Positions 8,383-16,755 are shown, numbered from the stretch's first letter. The stretch is DNA of 64,000 nucleotides from JBBECF01 sp040881945 (GCA_040881945.1 JBBECF010000176.1:7839-71838), one strand, 5' to 3'. Notes: a model not told the origin generated them from the letters alone. A program made the numbers and translations.

Positions 8383-9147
8383 ATGCGCGTCCTCGTCTTC
8401 CAGCACATCGCCATCGAGCACCCGGGCATCTTCCGCGATTTCCTGGCGGCGGACGGCGTCGCCTGGGACGCGGTGGAGCTCGACGCCGGCGAGCCGATCC
8501 CGGCCCTCGCGGGCTACGACGCACTGTGGGTGATGGGCGGGCCGATGGACACCTGGGAGGAAGACGCGCATCCCTGGCTGGTGCCTGAGAAGCGGGCGAT
8601 CCGCGAGGCGGTCGCCGAACGCGGCATGCCCTATCTCGGCGTCTGCCTCGGGCACCAGCTCCTCGGCGTGGCGCTCGGCGGGCGGGTCGGCCCCATGGCA
8701 AAGGCCGAGGTCGGCATCCTCGGCGTCGACCTGACCCCGGCCGGCCGCCGCGACCCGTTCTTCGCCGGCTTTCCGCCGTCCTTCGAGGCGCTGCAATGGC
8801 ACGGCGCCGAGGTGTCCGAGGCCCCGCCCGGCGCCGCCGTGCTGGCATCGTCGCCGGCCTGCGGCATCCAGGCGATGCGCGTCGGCCGCGCCGCCTATGG
8901 GCTGCAATACCATGTGGAGATCACCGGCGCGACCGTGCGCGAATGGGGCGCCGTCCCGGCCTATGCCTGCGCCCTCGAAGGCGCGCTGGGCCCCGGCGCG
9001 CTCGCCGCCTTCGAGCGCGAGACCGCCCGCCGCATGCCCGACTTCAACCGCTCCGCCCGCCGCCTCTACGACAACTTCATGGCGCTGGCGCGGAGCGGGA
9101 CAGCTCCGCGGATTGGCGGTTTCGGTAAAGCGTCAAAGGTCCTCTAA
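8383..9147 (+). CDS. Class I glutamine amidotransferase-like protein (GMP synthase-like)
   Basis: A 254-residue type 1 glutamine amidotransferase domain as a separate protein. The nucleophile is Cys88 in GVCLGHQLLG, and the His-x-Glu pair is in LQYHVEI. The oxyanion loop WVMGGPMDTWEED is typical of the stand-alone GMP-synthase-like group rather than true GuaA, which would carry an ATP pyrophosphatase domain. Such proteins hydrolyse glutamine or gamma-glutamyl compounds; the real substrate is unknown. It starts 10 bases after the MFS gene, and its 3' end overlaps the convergent gene at 9133 by 15 bases. Confidence 0.85.
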   Translation: MRVLVFQHIAIEHPGIFRDFLAADGVAWDAVELDAGEPIPALAGYDALWVMGGPMDTWEEDAHPWLVPEKRAIREAVAERGMPYLGVCLGHQLLGVALGGRVGPMAKAEVGILGVDLTPAGRRDPFFAGFPPSFEALQWHGAEVSEAPPGAAVLASSPACGIQAMRVGRAAYGLQYHVEITGATVREWGAVPAYACALEGALGPGALAAFERETARRMPDFNRSARRLYDNFMALARSGTAPRIGGFGKASKVL

Positions 9148-9615
9148 GTCTGGGATGCTGTCCGTTCGGGCGATTGGCCTCCGGCGCCTGATCTTCGACT
9201 CATCGCGGAGTTGTGATACCGGCTTCCGCTCGCCGTTCGGAGCGGAGAAGAACCAGTTCATCCAGGCGTTCTCGCCTTTTGTTCCAATCGCTTGGCTCAA
9301 CTCGTTCAGGCTAACGCACGCCTTGCCGTTATTGAGCAGCAGCCAGTGTCCGCCGGCGGCCCTCGCCTTATAATCGGTGCCCTCGTAGTTTCGGAATATT
9401 TCAAACCCTTCTTCGAAGTGAACGTCAAAGCGGCGGTCGTGAAAGCCCAGTGCTCGATTGACGCGAGCCGTCTGCACGGTGGGCTGTTGAGTATCGGTCC
9501 GTGGAGAAACACACCCGAGGACGCGGCGCAGGATCGCGTCCTCAGTGTCCTCCGCGGCCTGTCGAAGAGACCAAATCTTGGCGAAGACGTCCGTCGAAAT
9601 GTTGATGGAACGCAT
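9133..9615 (-). CDS. Hypothetical protein with RAMA-like C-terminal region
   Basis: A 160-residue protein. The N-terminus (MRSINISTDVFAKIWSLR) looks like a short helical DNA-contact or dimerisation segment. The second half (YKARAAGGHWLLLNNGKACVSL, then NELSQAIGTKGENAWMNWFF) resembles domains found beside restriction and methylation enzymes, such as RAMA, where a glycine-bearing hairpin is followed by a final aromatic W-W-F motif. This is a fold-level guess. It has its own strong sigma-70-like promoter and an AGGAGG site 5 bases before the ATG at 9615. Codon use is less GC-rich than the neighbours, consistent with acquisition. Confidence 0.6.
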   Translation of the reverse strand: MRSINISTDVFAKIWSLRQAAEDTEDAILRRVLGCVSPRTDTQQPTVQTARVNRALGFHDRRFDVHFEEGFEIFRNYEGTDYKARAAGGHWLLLNNGKACVSLNELSQAIGTKGENAWMNWFFSAPNGERKPVSQLRDESKIRRRRPIARTDSIPDLEDL

Positions 9616-9640
9616 GGCGCCCTCCTTGCTAGCTACCTAT

Positions 9641-9669
9641 AGTATAGTTAGTAGATAGCTGATCGTCAA
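9641..9669 (-). promoter_or_regulatory. Sigma-70-type promoter for the gene at 9133-9615
   Basis: On the minus strand, TTGACG (9669-9664) and TATACT (9646-9641) are separated by exactly 17 bases in an AT-rich patch. AGGAGG (9626-9621) and the ATG follow. Both hexamers differ from consensus by one base. Confidence 0.75.
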
Positions 9670-10171
9670 GGGGCAATTGCCCCGGCCTCCGAGCGCGCGC
9701 CTTGGAACCGGAATCGCTGATCGGCCATACGGCCCGGTGGTCCTCACGTTTCGACAGGCTCAACATGAGGGCCTCGTCCTGAGCCTGTCGAAGGACGAGG
9801 CCCGCCCGCCGGAAATGGGAATGAGTCCAGTTTTTCGCCCCTCGCGCCGCGCAACCGGCAACAGCAGAGGCGCGCGCTCGACTACACTCGCCGCCAACTC
9901 GGTCATGATGCTCCGATCTCCGCCGGCAGCAGCTCCGCCGCGCGGCCTGCCCGCCCGGCCACGATCTCGCCGATCTCGTCGGGGCGGGCCTGCCCGCTGG
10001 AGCCTTGGCAAACGCGGGTCATGCCGCCGCTCCCAATATGATCACAATAATCGGCGAGACATTGCGCGGGACGTAAGGCGTGGTGGACGAGTAATCGCCG
10101 GATGGGGACTTGAAATCCTGCGACCGTTGACCATTTGCTCGACAATGGAAGCAGTTCAGGAGATCGCCGTC
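9670..10171. other. Intergenic region without a supported gene
   Basis: About 500 bases holding a palindromic repeat (9742-9801) and otherwise no clear gene. On the minus strand two short overlapping frames (about 10022 to 9905 and 9906 to 9760) have good start/stop overlap, but the second reads into the palindromic repeat, so they look like decayed sequence. The motif around 9815-9835 resembles sequence near 11725-11750 (GGGATGAGT-like, followed by a T-run), hinting at a shared decayed element. Confidence 0.5.
9742..9801. repeat. Dispersed palindromic repeat, copy A
   Basis: A 13-bp inverted repeat TTCGACAGGCTCA (9750-9762) pairs with TGAGCCTGTCGAA (9780-9792), with flanking GAGG/CCTC blocks. 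The same core (TTCGACAAGCTCA plus ATGAGG) recurs at 25032-25102, 56185-56219 and, in variant form, near 63886. Confidence 0.75.
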
Positions 10172-10369
10172 ATGGTCACCCTGTCGAAATCCGGCGCGAA
10201 CACGCTGTTCGCGAGCGCCCTCGTCTGCAACATCTACGTGGTCGCGGCGAACGCCGAGGGCCTAGCCGTGGACCCGATCAACCACGAATTCATCGACCTC
10301 TTGGAGCTGTCCTCGACCGCTTCGGATACCGCGATCCTGCACTTGCCGGCGACCCCGCAGAGCAGTTGA
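10172..10369 (+). CDS. Small hypothetical protein
   Basis: A 65-residue frame from the ATG at 10172, which follows CAGGAG by 8 bases. It begins MVTLSKSGANTLFASALVCN and contains an acidic stretch HEFIDLLELSS. It matches no family I know. It ends 33 bases before the nuclease-like gene, on the same strand. An alternative start at 10145 lacks a ribosome site. Support is the ribosome site and non-repetitive composition only. Confidence 0.35.
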   Translation: MVTLSKSGANTLFASALVCNIYVVAANAEGLAVDPINHEFIDLLELSSTASDTAILHLPATPQSS

Positions 10370-10402
10370 TTGCGCCGCCGTGACCGGCGCAGAGCGGACG
10401 CC

Positions 10403-11443
10403 ATGCTTGCGCGCCTCTTCGCCGGCTTCGCCGTTGTCGCCCTCGCGTCGCCGTCGTCCGCCACGGCGCAGCAGGAAGCCGCACCCGAGACGATCGCCGG
10501 TCCCGCCGTCGCCCTCTACGGCGACACGCTCCTCATCGAGGGCCGCCGCCTGCGTCTCTTCGGCGCGCTCTCGCCCGAGATGGCGACGCGCGAAGGCCCG
10601 TTCGCGCGCGCCGCCCTCGACGATCTTATCGGCGGCGCCGCCGTCGCCTGCGCGCCCGTCGATCGCGAACGTTACGGCCGCGCCGTCGCCCTCTGCACGA
10701 CGGGCGGGCGCGATCTGGGCGAGGCCCTGATCGCCGCCGGCTGGGCCACGGCCTACCGCGTCTTCACCCACGCCGCCGGCGCCGACTCGGGCCTTGCCGC
10801 CCGCTACGACCTCGCCGAGGCGCGGGCGCGCACAAGCGGCCTGGGGCTGTGGGCGAAGTCCTCGCCCGCCGACAGCGCGGCGCTCATTCCGCTGTGGCGC
10901 GACTGGCGCTTCTGGCAGCTGGTCGTCGCCGGCCTCGGCGCCTTTCTCGGCTTCCTCGGCGCGACCCTGGTCAAATACCACCTCGACCGCCGCCGCGACG
11001 AATGGCTGCGGGATCGGGAGACGCGCGGGCTCATATCCGTCTTGCATGCGATTGCGGACGCATGGCGTGTCGGAATTGAGGCCGAACTCAATTGGTTTCG
11101 TAAACATAAGTTGCCTGACTTGCACAAATTGCCGAAGACCGACGAAGTTAATATTATAAAATATGGCATTTACTCGTCTGATCCTACGTTGCCTCTGCTC
11201 GATAATGTCTTCGATAAAATCGGACTTCTTCCTGCGCATATCGCCGCGCGACTGTTTGGTTTGTATGAGGTTATCGACAAATTGCGTTCGCTTACGTCTG
11301 TCGGGCGAACAGTTGGTGAGCAAATCGTAGAGATTGAAGGGATGATTCCATCGTTTGAAGAATGGACTCAAGGTGTCGCTGAATTCATTGCTGATCTTGA
11401 GAAGTTGGAAAAATCCTGTCGCGCGAAGGGACGTGACACGTGA
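10403..11443 (+). CDS. Staphylococcal-nuclease-like domain with membrane anchor and AT-rich C-terminal domain
   Basis: A 346-residue protein. Residues 1-23 are a signal peptide and about 30-150 a thermonuclease-like domain. It keeps the arginine in RLRLFG, the glutamate in LSPE and the arginine in RYGR, which align with the three catalytic residues of the family. The calcium site looks altered: the first Asp of DGDT is Tyr, and the Asp of VDTPE is replaced by Leu. A membrane helix follows (WQLVVAGLGAFLGFLGATLV), then a roughly 150-residue C-terminal region, probably cytosolic and unrecognised. Its DNA (from about 11040) is strikingly AT-rich compared with the GC-rich first part. Activity is uncertain; the domain junction looks like a recombination joint. 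Confidence 0.7.
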   Translation: MLARLFAGFAVVALASPSSATAQQEAAPETIAGPAVALYGDTLLIEGRRLRLFGALSPEMATREGPFARAALDDLIGGAAVACAPVDRERYGRAVALCTTGGRDLGEALIAAGWATAYRVFTHAAGADSGLAARYDLAEARARTSGLGLWAKSSPADSAALIPLWRDWRFWQLVVAGLGAFLGFLGATLVKYHLDRRRDEWLRDRETRGLISVLHAIADAWRVGIEAELNWFRKHKLPDLHKLPKTDEVNIIKYGIYSSDPTLPLLDNVFDKIGLLPAHIAARLFGLYEVIDKLRSLTSVGRTVGEQIVEIEGMIPSFEEWTQGVAEFIADLEKLEKSCRAKGRDT

Positions 11444-12075
11444 TCGCGCCCCGGCGTCCCGCGCCGCCAGCCTGCCCACGCTCTTGTCCATCAGCCGACG
11501 GCATTCAGCCGATAACTGACCGCTGATAGCTGACGGCTTCGCCCTCACGCCGCGTCCCCCACGTCGCGCCCGATCGACTGCGCGCAGACGTAGCACAGCA
11601 CCGACGATGCCAAAAGCTCGCCGCAATCCGGGTAGACTATCCGCTCGCGGCCGACGGCCGACGGCCGACGGCTGACCGCTGACGGCTAATCCTGCCGCGT
11701 TGATCACCGCCTCGCGTAGGCCCGCCTCAAGAAATTGGGGATGAGTTCCATTTTTGGTCCGTATTTAGTTGATGCGTCCCGGCGCCTTTGACGCGGCCTG
11801 AAAATGTTCCTATCATCGGCCCGCTGGCCTGGCGTGGGCCGGCGCTTGCTGTTGGACATTGTGCATAGATCGTGATGCCTGCTGCGGTCCCGCCCGTCGG
11901 CCGGAGTCGCCCCGGCATGTCTGGCACGCGCCGGCCCGCCGGAGGAAAACTGTCCTAATTGCGACATTTCTATGTCGCATCCCCGCTGCGTATGGGGTTG
12001 GTCGCTCATTTTTTTGTTTTCTCGCCGGACGGCCGCGGGGGCACCGGGGGGATGCGGCCCCGGCCGCGCGGCGTC
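11444..12075. other. Intergenic region with tandem short repeats
   Basis: About 630 bases without a supported gene. Two clusters of a short motif family (GCTGACCGCTGACGG and CCGACGG-type units) lie at about 11492-11537 and 11649-11687. Between them, a minus-strand stretch reads IVYPDCGELLASSVLCYVC and stops near the end of the first cluster, which may be the tail of a decayed zinc-ribbon-like protein. The part from 11700 to 12075 contains only low-complexity frames. Confidence 0.55.
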
Positions 12076-13365
12076 TCAGGCGCGCGCGGCGGCCAGCGCC
12101 CGGTCGAGGTCGGCGATGATGTCCTCCACCGTCTCCAGCCCGACCGACAGGCGCACCACCTCCGGCCCGGCCCCGGCGGCGACGCGCTGGTCGTCGGTGA
12201 GCTGGCGGTGGGTGGTCGAGGCCGGGTGCAGAATCAGGCTGCGCGTGTCGCCGATATTGGCGAGATGCGAGATGAGCTCGCAGCCCTCGACGACCTTCAC
12301 GCCCGCCTCATAGCCGCCCTTGAGGCCGAAGGTGAAGACCGAGCCGGCGCCGTCCGGCAGGTATTTCCGCGCGAGCGCGCGATAGGGACTGGATTCGAGG
12401 CCGGCATAGGACACCCAATCCACCTGCGGGTGGCCTTCGAGGAAGCGGGCGACGGCGAGCGCGTTGTCGCAATGCCGCCGCATGCGCAGGGGCAGGGTCT
12501 CGATGCCGGTGAGCGTCAGGAACGCGTTCATCGGCGACAAGGCCGGCCCGAGGTCGCGCAGGCCGATCGCCTTGGTGTGCATGGTCAGCGCCATGTCGCC
12601 GAAGGTCTCGTAGAAACGCAGGCCGTGATAGGCCGGTTCGGGCGCCGTCAGGCCGGGGAACTTGTCGTTCTGCAGCCAGTCGAAGCGGCCCGAATCGACG
12701 ACCGCGCCGCCCATCGAGTTGCCGTGGCCGCACAGGAACTTGGTGGTCGAATGGACGACGATGTCGGCGCCCCATTCAAACGGCCGGCACAGATAGGGCG
12801 TCGCCAGCGTGTTGTCGACGATGAGCGGGATGCCGGCGGCATGCGCGATGCCGGCGACCGCCTCGATGTCCACGACGACCCCGCCCGGATTGGCCAGGTT
12901 CTCGATGAAGATCGCCTTGCACTCGGGGGTGAGCGCCAGGGCGAAATTCTCCGGGTCGTCGGGATCGACGAAGATCGCGGTCCAGCCGAACTTGGCGAAG
13001 GTCTTGCCGAACTGCGTGATCGAGCCGCCGTAGAGCTTGTTCGACGTGACGAAGGCGTCGCCCGGCTGCATCAGGGCGAAGAAGGCGAGGAGCTGCGCCG
13101 CGTGGCCCGAGGCGCAGGCCGTCGCCCCGCGGCCGTCCTCGAGGCTGGCGATGCGCTCCTCGAGCGCCGCGACGGTCGGGTTGGTCAAACGCGAATAGAT
13201 GTAGCCGAAGGTCGACAGGTCGAACAGCGACGCCGCGTGGTCGACGTCGTCGAAGACATAGGCCGTCGTGTGATAGATCGGCATGATGCGGGCGCCGGTC
13301 GCCGGGTCGGGCGGTGCCCCGGCGTGGATCGCCCGGGTCTCGAAGCCTGGGGGCTTGCCGGTCAT
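12076..13365 (-). CDS. metY: O-acetylhomoserine sulfhydrylase (aminocarboxypropyltransferase)
   Basis: A 429-residue PLP enzyme of the Cys/Met metabolism family. It makes homocysteine from O-acetylhomoserine and sulfide in methionine synthesis. The PLP lysine is Lys209 in VVHSTTKFLCGHG and the pyridine-nitrogen aspartate is Asp184 in LIVDNT. YSRLTNPT and SVGLE near the C-terminus are further family signatures. The length and the GHGNSMGG loop favour MetY over cystathionine synthase. Its ATG overlaps the stop of the CoA-binding protein gene upstream (ATGA), so the two are translationally coupled. Confidence 0.9.
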   Translation of the reverse strand: MTGKPPGFETRAIHAGAPPDPATGARIMPIYHTTAYVFDDVDHAASLFDLSTFGYIYSRLTNPTVAALEERIASLEDGRGATACASGHAAQLLAFFALMQPGDAFVTSNKLYGGSITQFGKTFAKFGWTAIFVDPDDPENFALALTPECKAIFIENLANPGGVVVDIEAVAGIAHAAGIPLIVDNTLATPYLCRPFEWGADIVVHSTTKFLCGHGNSMGGAVVDSGRFDWLQNDKFPGLTAPEPAYHGLRFYETFGDMALTMHTKAIGLRDLGPALSPMNAFLTLTGIETLPLRMRRHCDNALAVARFLEGHPQVDWVSYAGLESSPYRALARKYLPDGAGSVFTFGLKGGYEAGVKVVEGCELISHLANIGDTRSLILHPASTTHRQLTDDQRVAAGAGPEVVRLSVGLETVEDIIADLDRALAAARA

Positions 13366-13859
13366 CGCGCCGCGAGCCGCCGCCGCTTGCTGCTGATGAT
13401 GCGCGAGTTGAAGCCGCCCCAGCTCAGCTCGCCGTGCAGGCGGCCGTACTCGATCTTCGGGCAGCGGTTCATGATGACGGTCAGGCCCGCCGCCTCGGCG
13501 CGCGCCGCCGCTTCGTCGTTGCGCACGCCGAGCTGCATCCATACGACCTTGGCGCCGATGGCGATTGCCTCGTCGGTGACGGCGCCGGCGGCGGCCGGCC
13601 CGCGGAAGATGTCGACCATGTCGATGCGGATGTCGCGCGGGATGTCGGCGAGGCGGGCGTAGCAGGTCTCGCCCAGGATTGTCTGCCCGGCCGCCTTGGG
13701 GTTGACCGGGACGACGCGATAGCCCTTGCCCTGCAAGTATTTCATGGCGAAGGCGCTGGGCCGGTTCCGGTCGGGGCTGGCGCCGACCATGGCGATGGTC
13801 CCGACCTCGTCGAGGATGCGGCGCAGCAGCGCGTCGGAATAGCGGTCGCGATCCGGCAT
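13362..13859 (-). CDS. CoA-binding (YccU-like) protein
   Basis: A 165-residue single Rossmann domain of the CoA-binding family. It has the glycine turn IAMVGASPDRNRPS near residues 20-35, then VVPVNP and the WMQLGVRNDEAAARAEAAG helix seen in YccU-like proteins. Members bind CoA or similar nucleotides; the physiological role is not established. The 3' end overlaps metY by four bases and the gene follows the enoyl-CoA hydratase gene by 10 bases, so all three are probably one transcript. The ATG at 13859 is chosen because the longer frame enters the hydratase gene. Confidence 0.85.
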   Translation of the reverse strand: MPDRDRYSDALLRRILDEVGTIAMVGASPDRNRPSAFAMKYLQGKGYRVVPVNPKAAGQTILGETCYARLADIPRDIRIDMVDIFRGPAAAGAVTDEAIAIGAKVVWMQLGVRNDEAAARAEAAGLTVIMNRCPKIEYGRLHGELSWGGFNSRIISSKRRRLAAR

Positions 13860-13869
13860 CGGCGGCGGC

Positions 13870-14670
13870 TCAGCGCCCCCGCCAGGCGGGCGGACGCTTC
13901 TCCAGGAACGCGTCGATGCCTTCGCCGGCGTCGCGCGCCAGCATGTTCGTGGCCATGACCTCGCCGGCATAGGCGTAGGCGTCGGCAAGCGCCAGGTCGA
14001 TCTGCTCGTAGAACGCCTCCTTGCCGATGGCGAGGACGAGCGGCGACTTGGCCGCGATCGTCGCCGCCAACTCGGCGACCGCCGCATCCAGCCGTCGGGC
14101 CGAGACGACGCCGTTGACCAGCCCGATCTCGGCGGCGCGGGCGGCGCCGATCGCCTCGCCGGTCAGCAGCATGTGCATCGCCGGCTTGCGCCCGACGGCG
14201 CGGCTCAGCGCCACCATCGGCGTCGAGCAGAACAGCCCGATATTGACGCCGGGCGTCGCGAAGCGCGCGTCCGCGGCGGCCACCGCGAGGTCGCAGGTAG
14301 CGACGAGCTGGCAGCCGGCCGCCGTGGCGATGCCGTGCACGCGGGCGATGACCGGCTTCGGCAGCCGCGTGATCGCCAGCATCAGCTCGCTGCACCGCCG
14401 GAACACCGCCCGGTGCGCCTCGCGGTCGGCGCCGGCGCGCAGCTCCTTGAGGTCGTGCCCGGCGCAGAACGCCGGCCCGGCGCCGGCCAGCACCACCACC
14501 TTCGCCGTCTCGTCCTTGGCCAGCGCATCGAGCGCGGCGAGAAGCTCCGCCATCAGCGCCATCGACAGCGCGTTGCGCGCCTGCGGCCGGTTGAGGGTCA
14601 GCGTGGCGACCCCGGCCGCGTCATGGCGCAGCAGGATCGGCTCGTTGCCGGCGGCGGCAGTCTCGCTCAT
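13870..14670 (-). CDS. Enoyl-CoA hydratase/isomerase family protein
   Basis: A 266-residue crotonase-fold protein. The oxyanion-hole segments are visible as AFCAGHDLKEL and as IATAAGCQLVATCDLAVAA. The first catalytic glutamate of true hydratases (G-A/G-C-E-L-A) is replaced by Gln in GCQLV, which is characteristic of ECHDC3-like members, so classical hydration activity is uncertain. The fold is certain; the reaction is not. First gene of a probable three-gene transcript with the CoA-binding protein and metY. Confidence 0.85.
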   Translation of the reverse strand: MSETAAAGNEPILLRHDAAGVATLTLNRPQARNALSMALMAELLAALDALAKDETAKVVVLAGAGPAFCAGHDLKELRAGADREAHRAVFRRCSELMLAITRLPKPVIARVHGIATAAGCQLVATCDLAVAAADARFATPGVNIGLFCSTPMVALSRAVGRKPAMHMLLTGEAIGAARAAEIGLVNGVVSARRLDAAVAELAATIAAKSPLVLAIGKEAFYEQIDLALADAYAYAGEVMATNMLARDAGEGIDAFLEKRPPAWRGR

Positions 14671-14762
14671 CGCGGATGTCGTCCCGAATTCCTCGCGTCC
14701 CGGTACTTTGCGCCCTCGCCGCCCGGCGCTTCAAGGGGATTGCGGCGCGGCCGGCCCGCGGC

Positions 14763-15194
14763 TCAGTCGTCCTCGTAAATGCCCTGCTCGGCGTCCTTGT
14801 GGCAGGCGATGCAGTTGCCCTTGAACTTCACCTTCGGGTTCGACCAATCGGCCTCGCGCAACTCGTCGTGCGCGCGCGCGAACCACGGGCGCTCGGTGAT
14901 GCGCAGCGTCACCGGCTCGGCGCCGGCGCTGCCGGTGGCCGAGACATAGTATTGCAGCAGCTCCTGCCGGGCGGGCTCGCTCAGGCTGGCGTCGGCGCCG
15001 AAGTGGTCGGTCAGGTCGGCGAACATCTTCCGCCAGGATTCTGCCGGCAGGAAGCGCGGGTGATAGGCGATGTGGCAGGCGCCGCACTCCTTGAGCGCCA
15101 GTTCGTTGTCGACCGGCGGGTGCACTCGTTCCTCCGCCGCCACGCTTAGGGGCGCGGCGGCAATCAGGGCGGCAATAAGCAGGGGCAGGCGCAT
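14763..15194 (-). CDS. Diheme cytochrome c (DHC)
   Basis: A 143-residue periplasmic cytochrome with a signal peptide (about 1-20) and two haem sites, CGACH after NELALKE and CIACH near the C-terminus. It matches the diheme cytochrome that works with sphaeroides heme protein (SHP), with characteristic HPRFLPAESWRKMF and FGADASL segments. It presumably carries electrons between the membrane cytochrome b and SHP. It is the last gene of the cytochrome operon, 17 bases after the SHP gene. A very similar DHC domain is fused to the cytochrome b two genes upstream. Confidence 0.88.
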   Translation of the reverse strand: MRLPLLIAALIAAAPLSVAAEERVHPPVDNELALKECGACHIAYHPRFLPAESWRKMFADLTDHFGADASLSEPARQELLQYYVSATGSAGAEPVTLRITERPWFARAHDELREADWSNPKVKFKGNCIACHKDAEQGIYEDD

Positions 15195-15211
15195 GGGGAC
15201 GGTTCCTTTTA

Positions 15212-15631
15212 TTACTGTGTTGCCATGAAGGCGATGAAGTCGCCTTTTTCCGGCGCGGTGCAGTCGCGGCCGAGCACCTCGCGGCAGTTGCGCCCGAACC
15301 ACTTCTCGACGTCGTCGGCATTCGTGAAGCGCTTCGGGTTCGCCGACACGGCGATCGGCTCGATCGCCTTGCCGGTCCGGATGTTCTCGCCGACCGCCGT
15401 CGGATTTTCGGAATGGCAGGTGGTGCAGGCCGGGGTGTCCGGCTTGCCGGTACCTTGGCGGGTGCGGAACAGGGCCTCGCCGCGCTCGGGCGCGAAGCCG
15501 GCGAAGCCGGCGTCGGCCGCCTTCGCCTGCGCCAGGTAGTCGGCGAGGATGGCGTCGCGCGCCGGGGCGGCGCGGGCGGCCGGCGCGAGGGCGAGGACGG
15601 CGGCGCAGGTTAGCAGGCAGACAGCTCTCAC
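15212..15631 (-). CDS. Sphaeroides-heme-protein homologue (SHP, DUF1924 cytochrome c)
   Basis: A 139-residue exported monohaem cytochrome: signal peptide about 1-22, haem site CTTCH at 69-73, and the family block GKAIEPIAVSANPKRFT with Asn98 in the position of the unusual, displaceable axial asparagine of SHP. Cys116 and Cys124 may form a disulfide. SHP binds oxygen, NO and small nitrogen compounds; its physiological role is debated. The GTG start at 15631 is preceded by AAGGAG located in the tail of the cytochrome b gene, five bases from that stop. The next GTG upstream sits too close to that site. Confidence 0.85.
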   Translation of the reverse strand: MRAVCLLTCAAVLALAPAARAAPARDAILADYLAQAKAADAGFAGFAPERGEALFRTRQGTGKPDTPACTTCHSENPTAVGENIRTGKAIEPIAVSANPKRFTNADDVEKWFGRNCREVLGRDCTAPEKGDFIAFMATQ

Positions 15632-15636
15632 GATCG

Positions 15637-16755
15637 TCACTCCTTCGGTGGGGAAATCGCCTGGTCGTCGAACCGCCCGGTCGCGGCGTCGCCATGGCAG
15701 GCGCTGCAATTGGCCTTGCTGCGCACGCTCTTCAGCGTGAACTGCGCGGCCGGGATCTCGCCGTGCTTGAGCCGCCAGTACGGCGTCGCGGTGATCCGCA
15801 TCGGCTGCTCGGGATCGAGCGAGCGGAAGCGGTTGGCGGCCTCGGTGTCCCAGGTCTCGGCGGCGTTCGCCGCCAGCCAGCCGGCGATGTCGGCGCGTAG
15901 CGGCTCGGCCAGGCTGGCGTCGTCACCGAAGTGGTCGCCGAGGTCGGCCATGACCGCGCGCCATGCCGCCGCCGGCAGCAGGCTCGGGTGATAGGCGTCG
16001 TGACAGGCGCCGCATTCCTTCGCATAGGCCGCATTCTCGGGCAGCGCGCGCAGCCCGAGCGGCGGCAGCGCGCCGAGATAGGCGAGGGCGGACCCGGCAA
16101 CGGCGACGATCGCCGCCATGGCCGCCGCGGCGCGCCCCGGACGGGCCGGGCGCGGCGTCGGCAACGGCGTCCCGGCGGGCAGGATCTTGTCGCCGGTGAT
16201 CATCGCCTTGACCACGTTGTCGCGGGTCAGCGCGATGTGCGCGACGACAGCGAGCACATGGGCGCCGACCAGGATGAGCAGAAGGTCGGCGAGCGCGCCG
16301 TGCACCTCCTTCATGGCGTTGCCGATCTCGTAGCTCACCACGCCGGCGAAGGGTCCCTGCTTCTCCTCCCCCGCCAACTCGACGAGCCCGGTCGCCGTCA
16401 GGGCGACGAGAAGCAACGCCAAGGCGAAGATCATCGCGGCGCCCGCCGGGTTGTGCCCGATGTGGTGGGCCGGGCGGAGCAGCAGAAGCCCCTCCAGATA
16501 CTCGACGACGCGCCGGGGGCCGTAGGCGAAGCTGGCGACGCGGCTGTATTCGGAGCCGTAGACGCTCCACACCAGACGGAAGGCGATGAGCCCGACCACC
16601 GCGTAGCCGGCCCACATGTGCACGCCCATCCACCACTCCGGCGAAACGAGGCCGGTGAGGGTTCCGGTCGCGACCAGGAGCACGAGCAGCCAGTGGAAGG
16701 CGCGCGTGGGCAGGTCCCACACCCGTACCGTGCGTAGCGTCGCGCTGCTGTCCAT
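15637..16755 (-). CDS. Cytochrome b (b561-type) fused to a diheme cytochrome c domain
   Basis: A 372-residue protein. Residues about 1-195 form a four-helix di-haem cytochrome b561 module with histidines in the helices (for example HWLLVLL, VHMWAGY, HHIGHNPAG, VHGALADLLL). A fifth hydrophobic segment (about 209-228) leads to a periplasmic DHC-like domain with CGACH at 248-252 and CSACH at 350-354. It should move electrons from the quinol pool to SHP and DHC. In described SHP clusters cytochrome b and DHC are usually separate; here one DHC is fused and another copy is encoded downstream. First gene of the operon. Confidence 0.88.
   Translation of the reverse strand: MDSSATLRTVRVWDLPTRAFHWLLVLLVATGTLTGLVSPEWWMGVHMWAGYAVVGLIAFRLVWSVYGSEYSRVASFAYGPRRVVEYLEGLLLLRPAHHIGHNPAGAAMIFALALLLVALTATGLVELAGEEKQGPFAGVVSYEIGNAMKEVHGALADLLLILVGAHVLAVVAHIALTRDNVVKAMITGDKILPAGTPLPTPRPARPGRAAAAMAAIVAVAGSALAYLGALPPLGLRALPENAAYAKECGACHDAYHPSLLPAAAWRAVMADLGDHFGDDASLAEPLRADIAGWLAANAAETWDTEAANRFRSLDPEQPMRITATPYWRLKHGEIPAAQFTLKSVRSKANCSACHGDAATGRFDDQAISPPKE

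Noticed and set aside
11649..11687. Tandem units as a CRISPR array
   Set aside because: Units are about 8-15 bases, contiguous and without spacers; no cas genes nearby.
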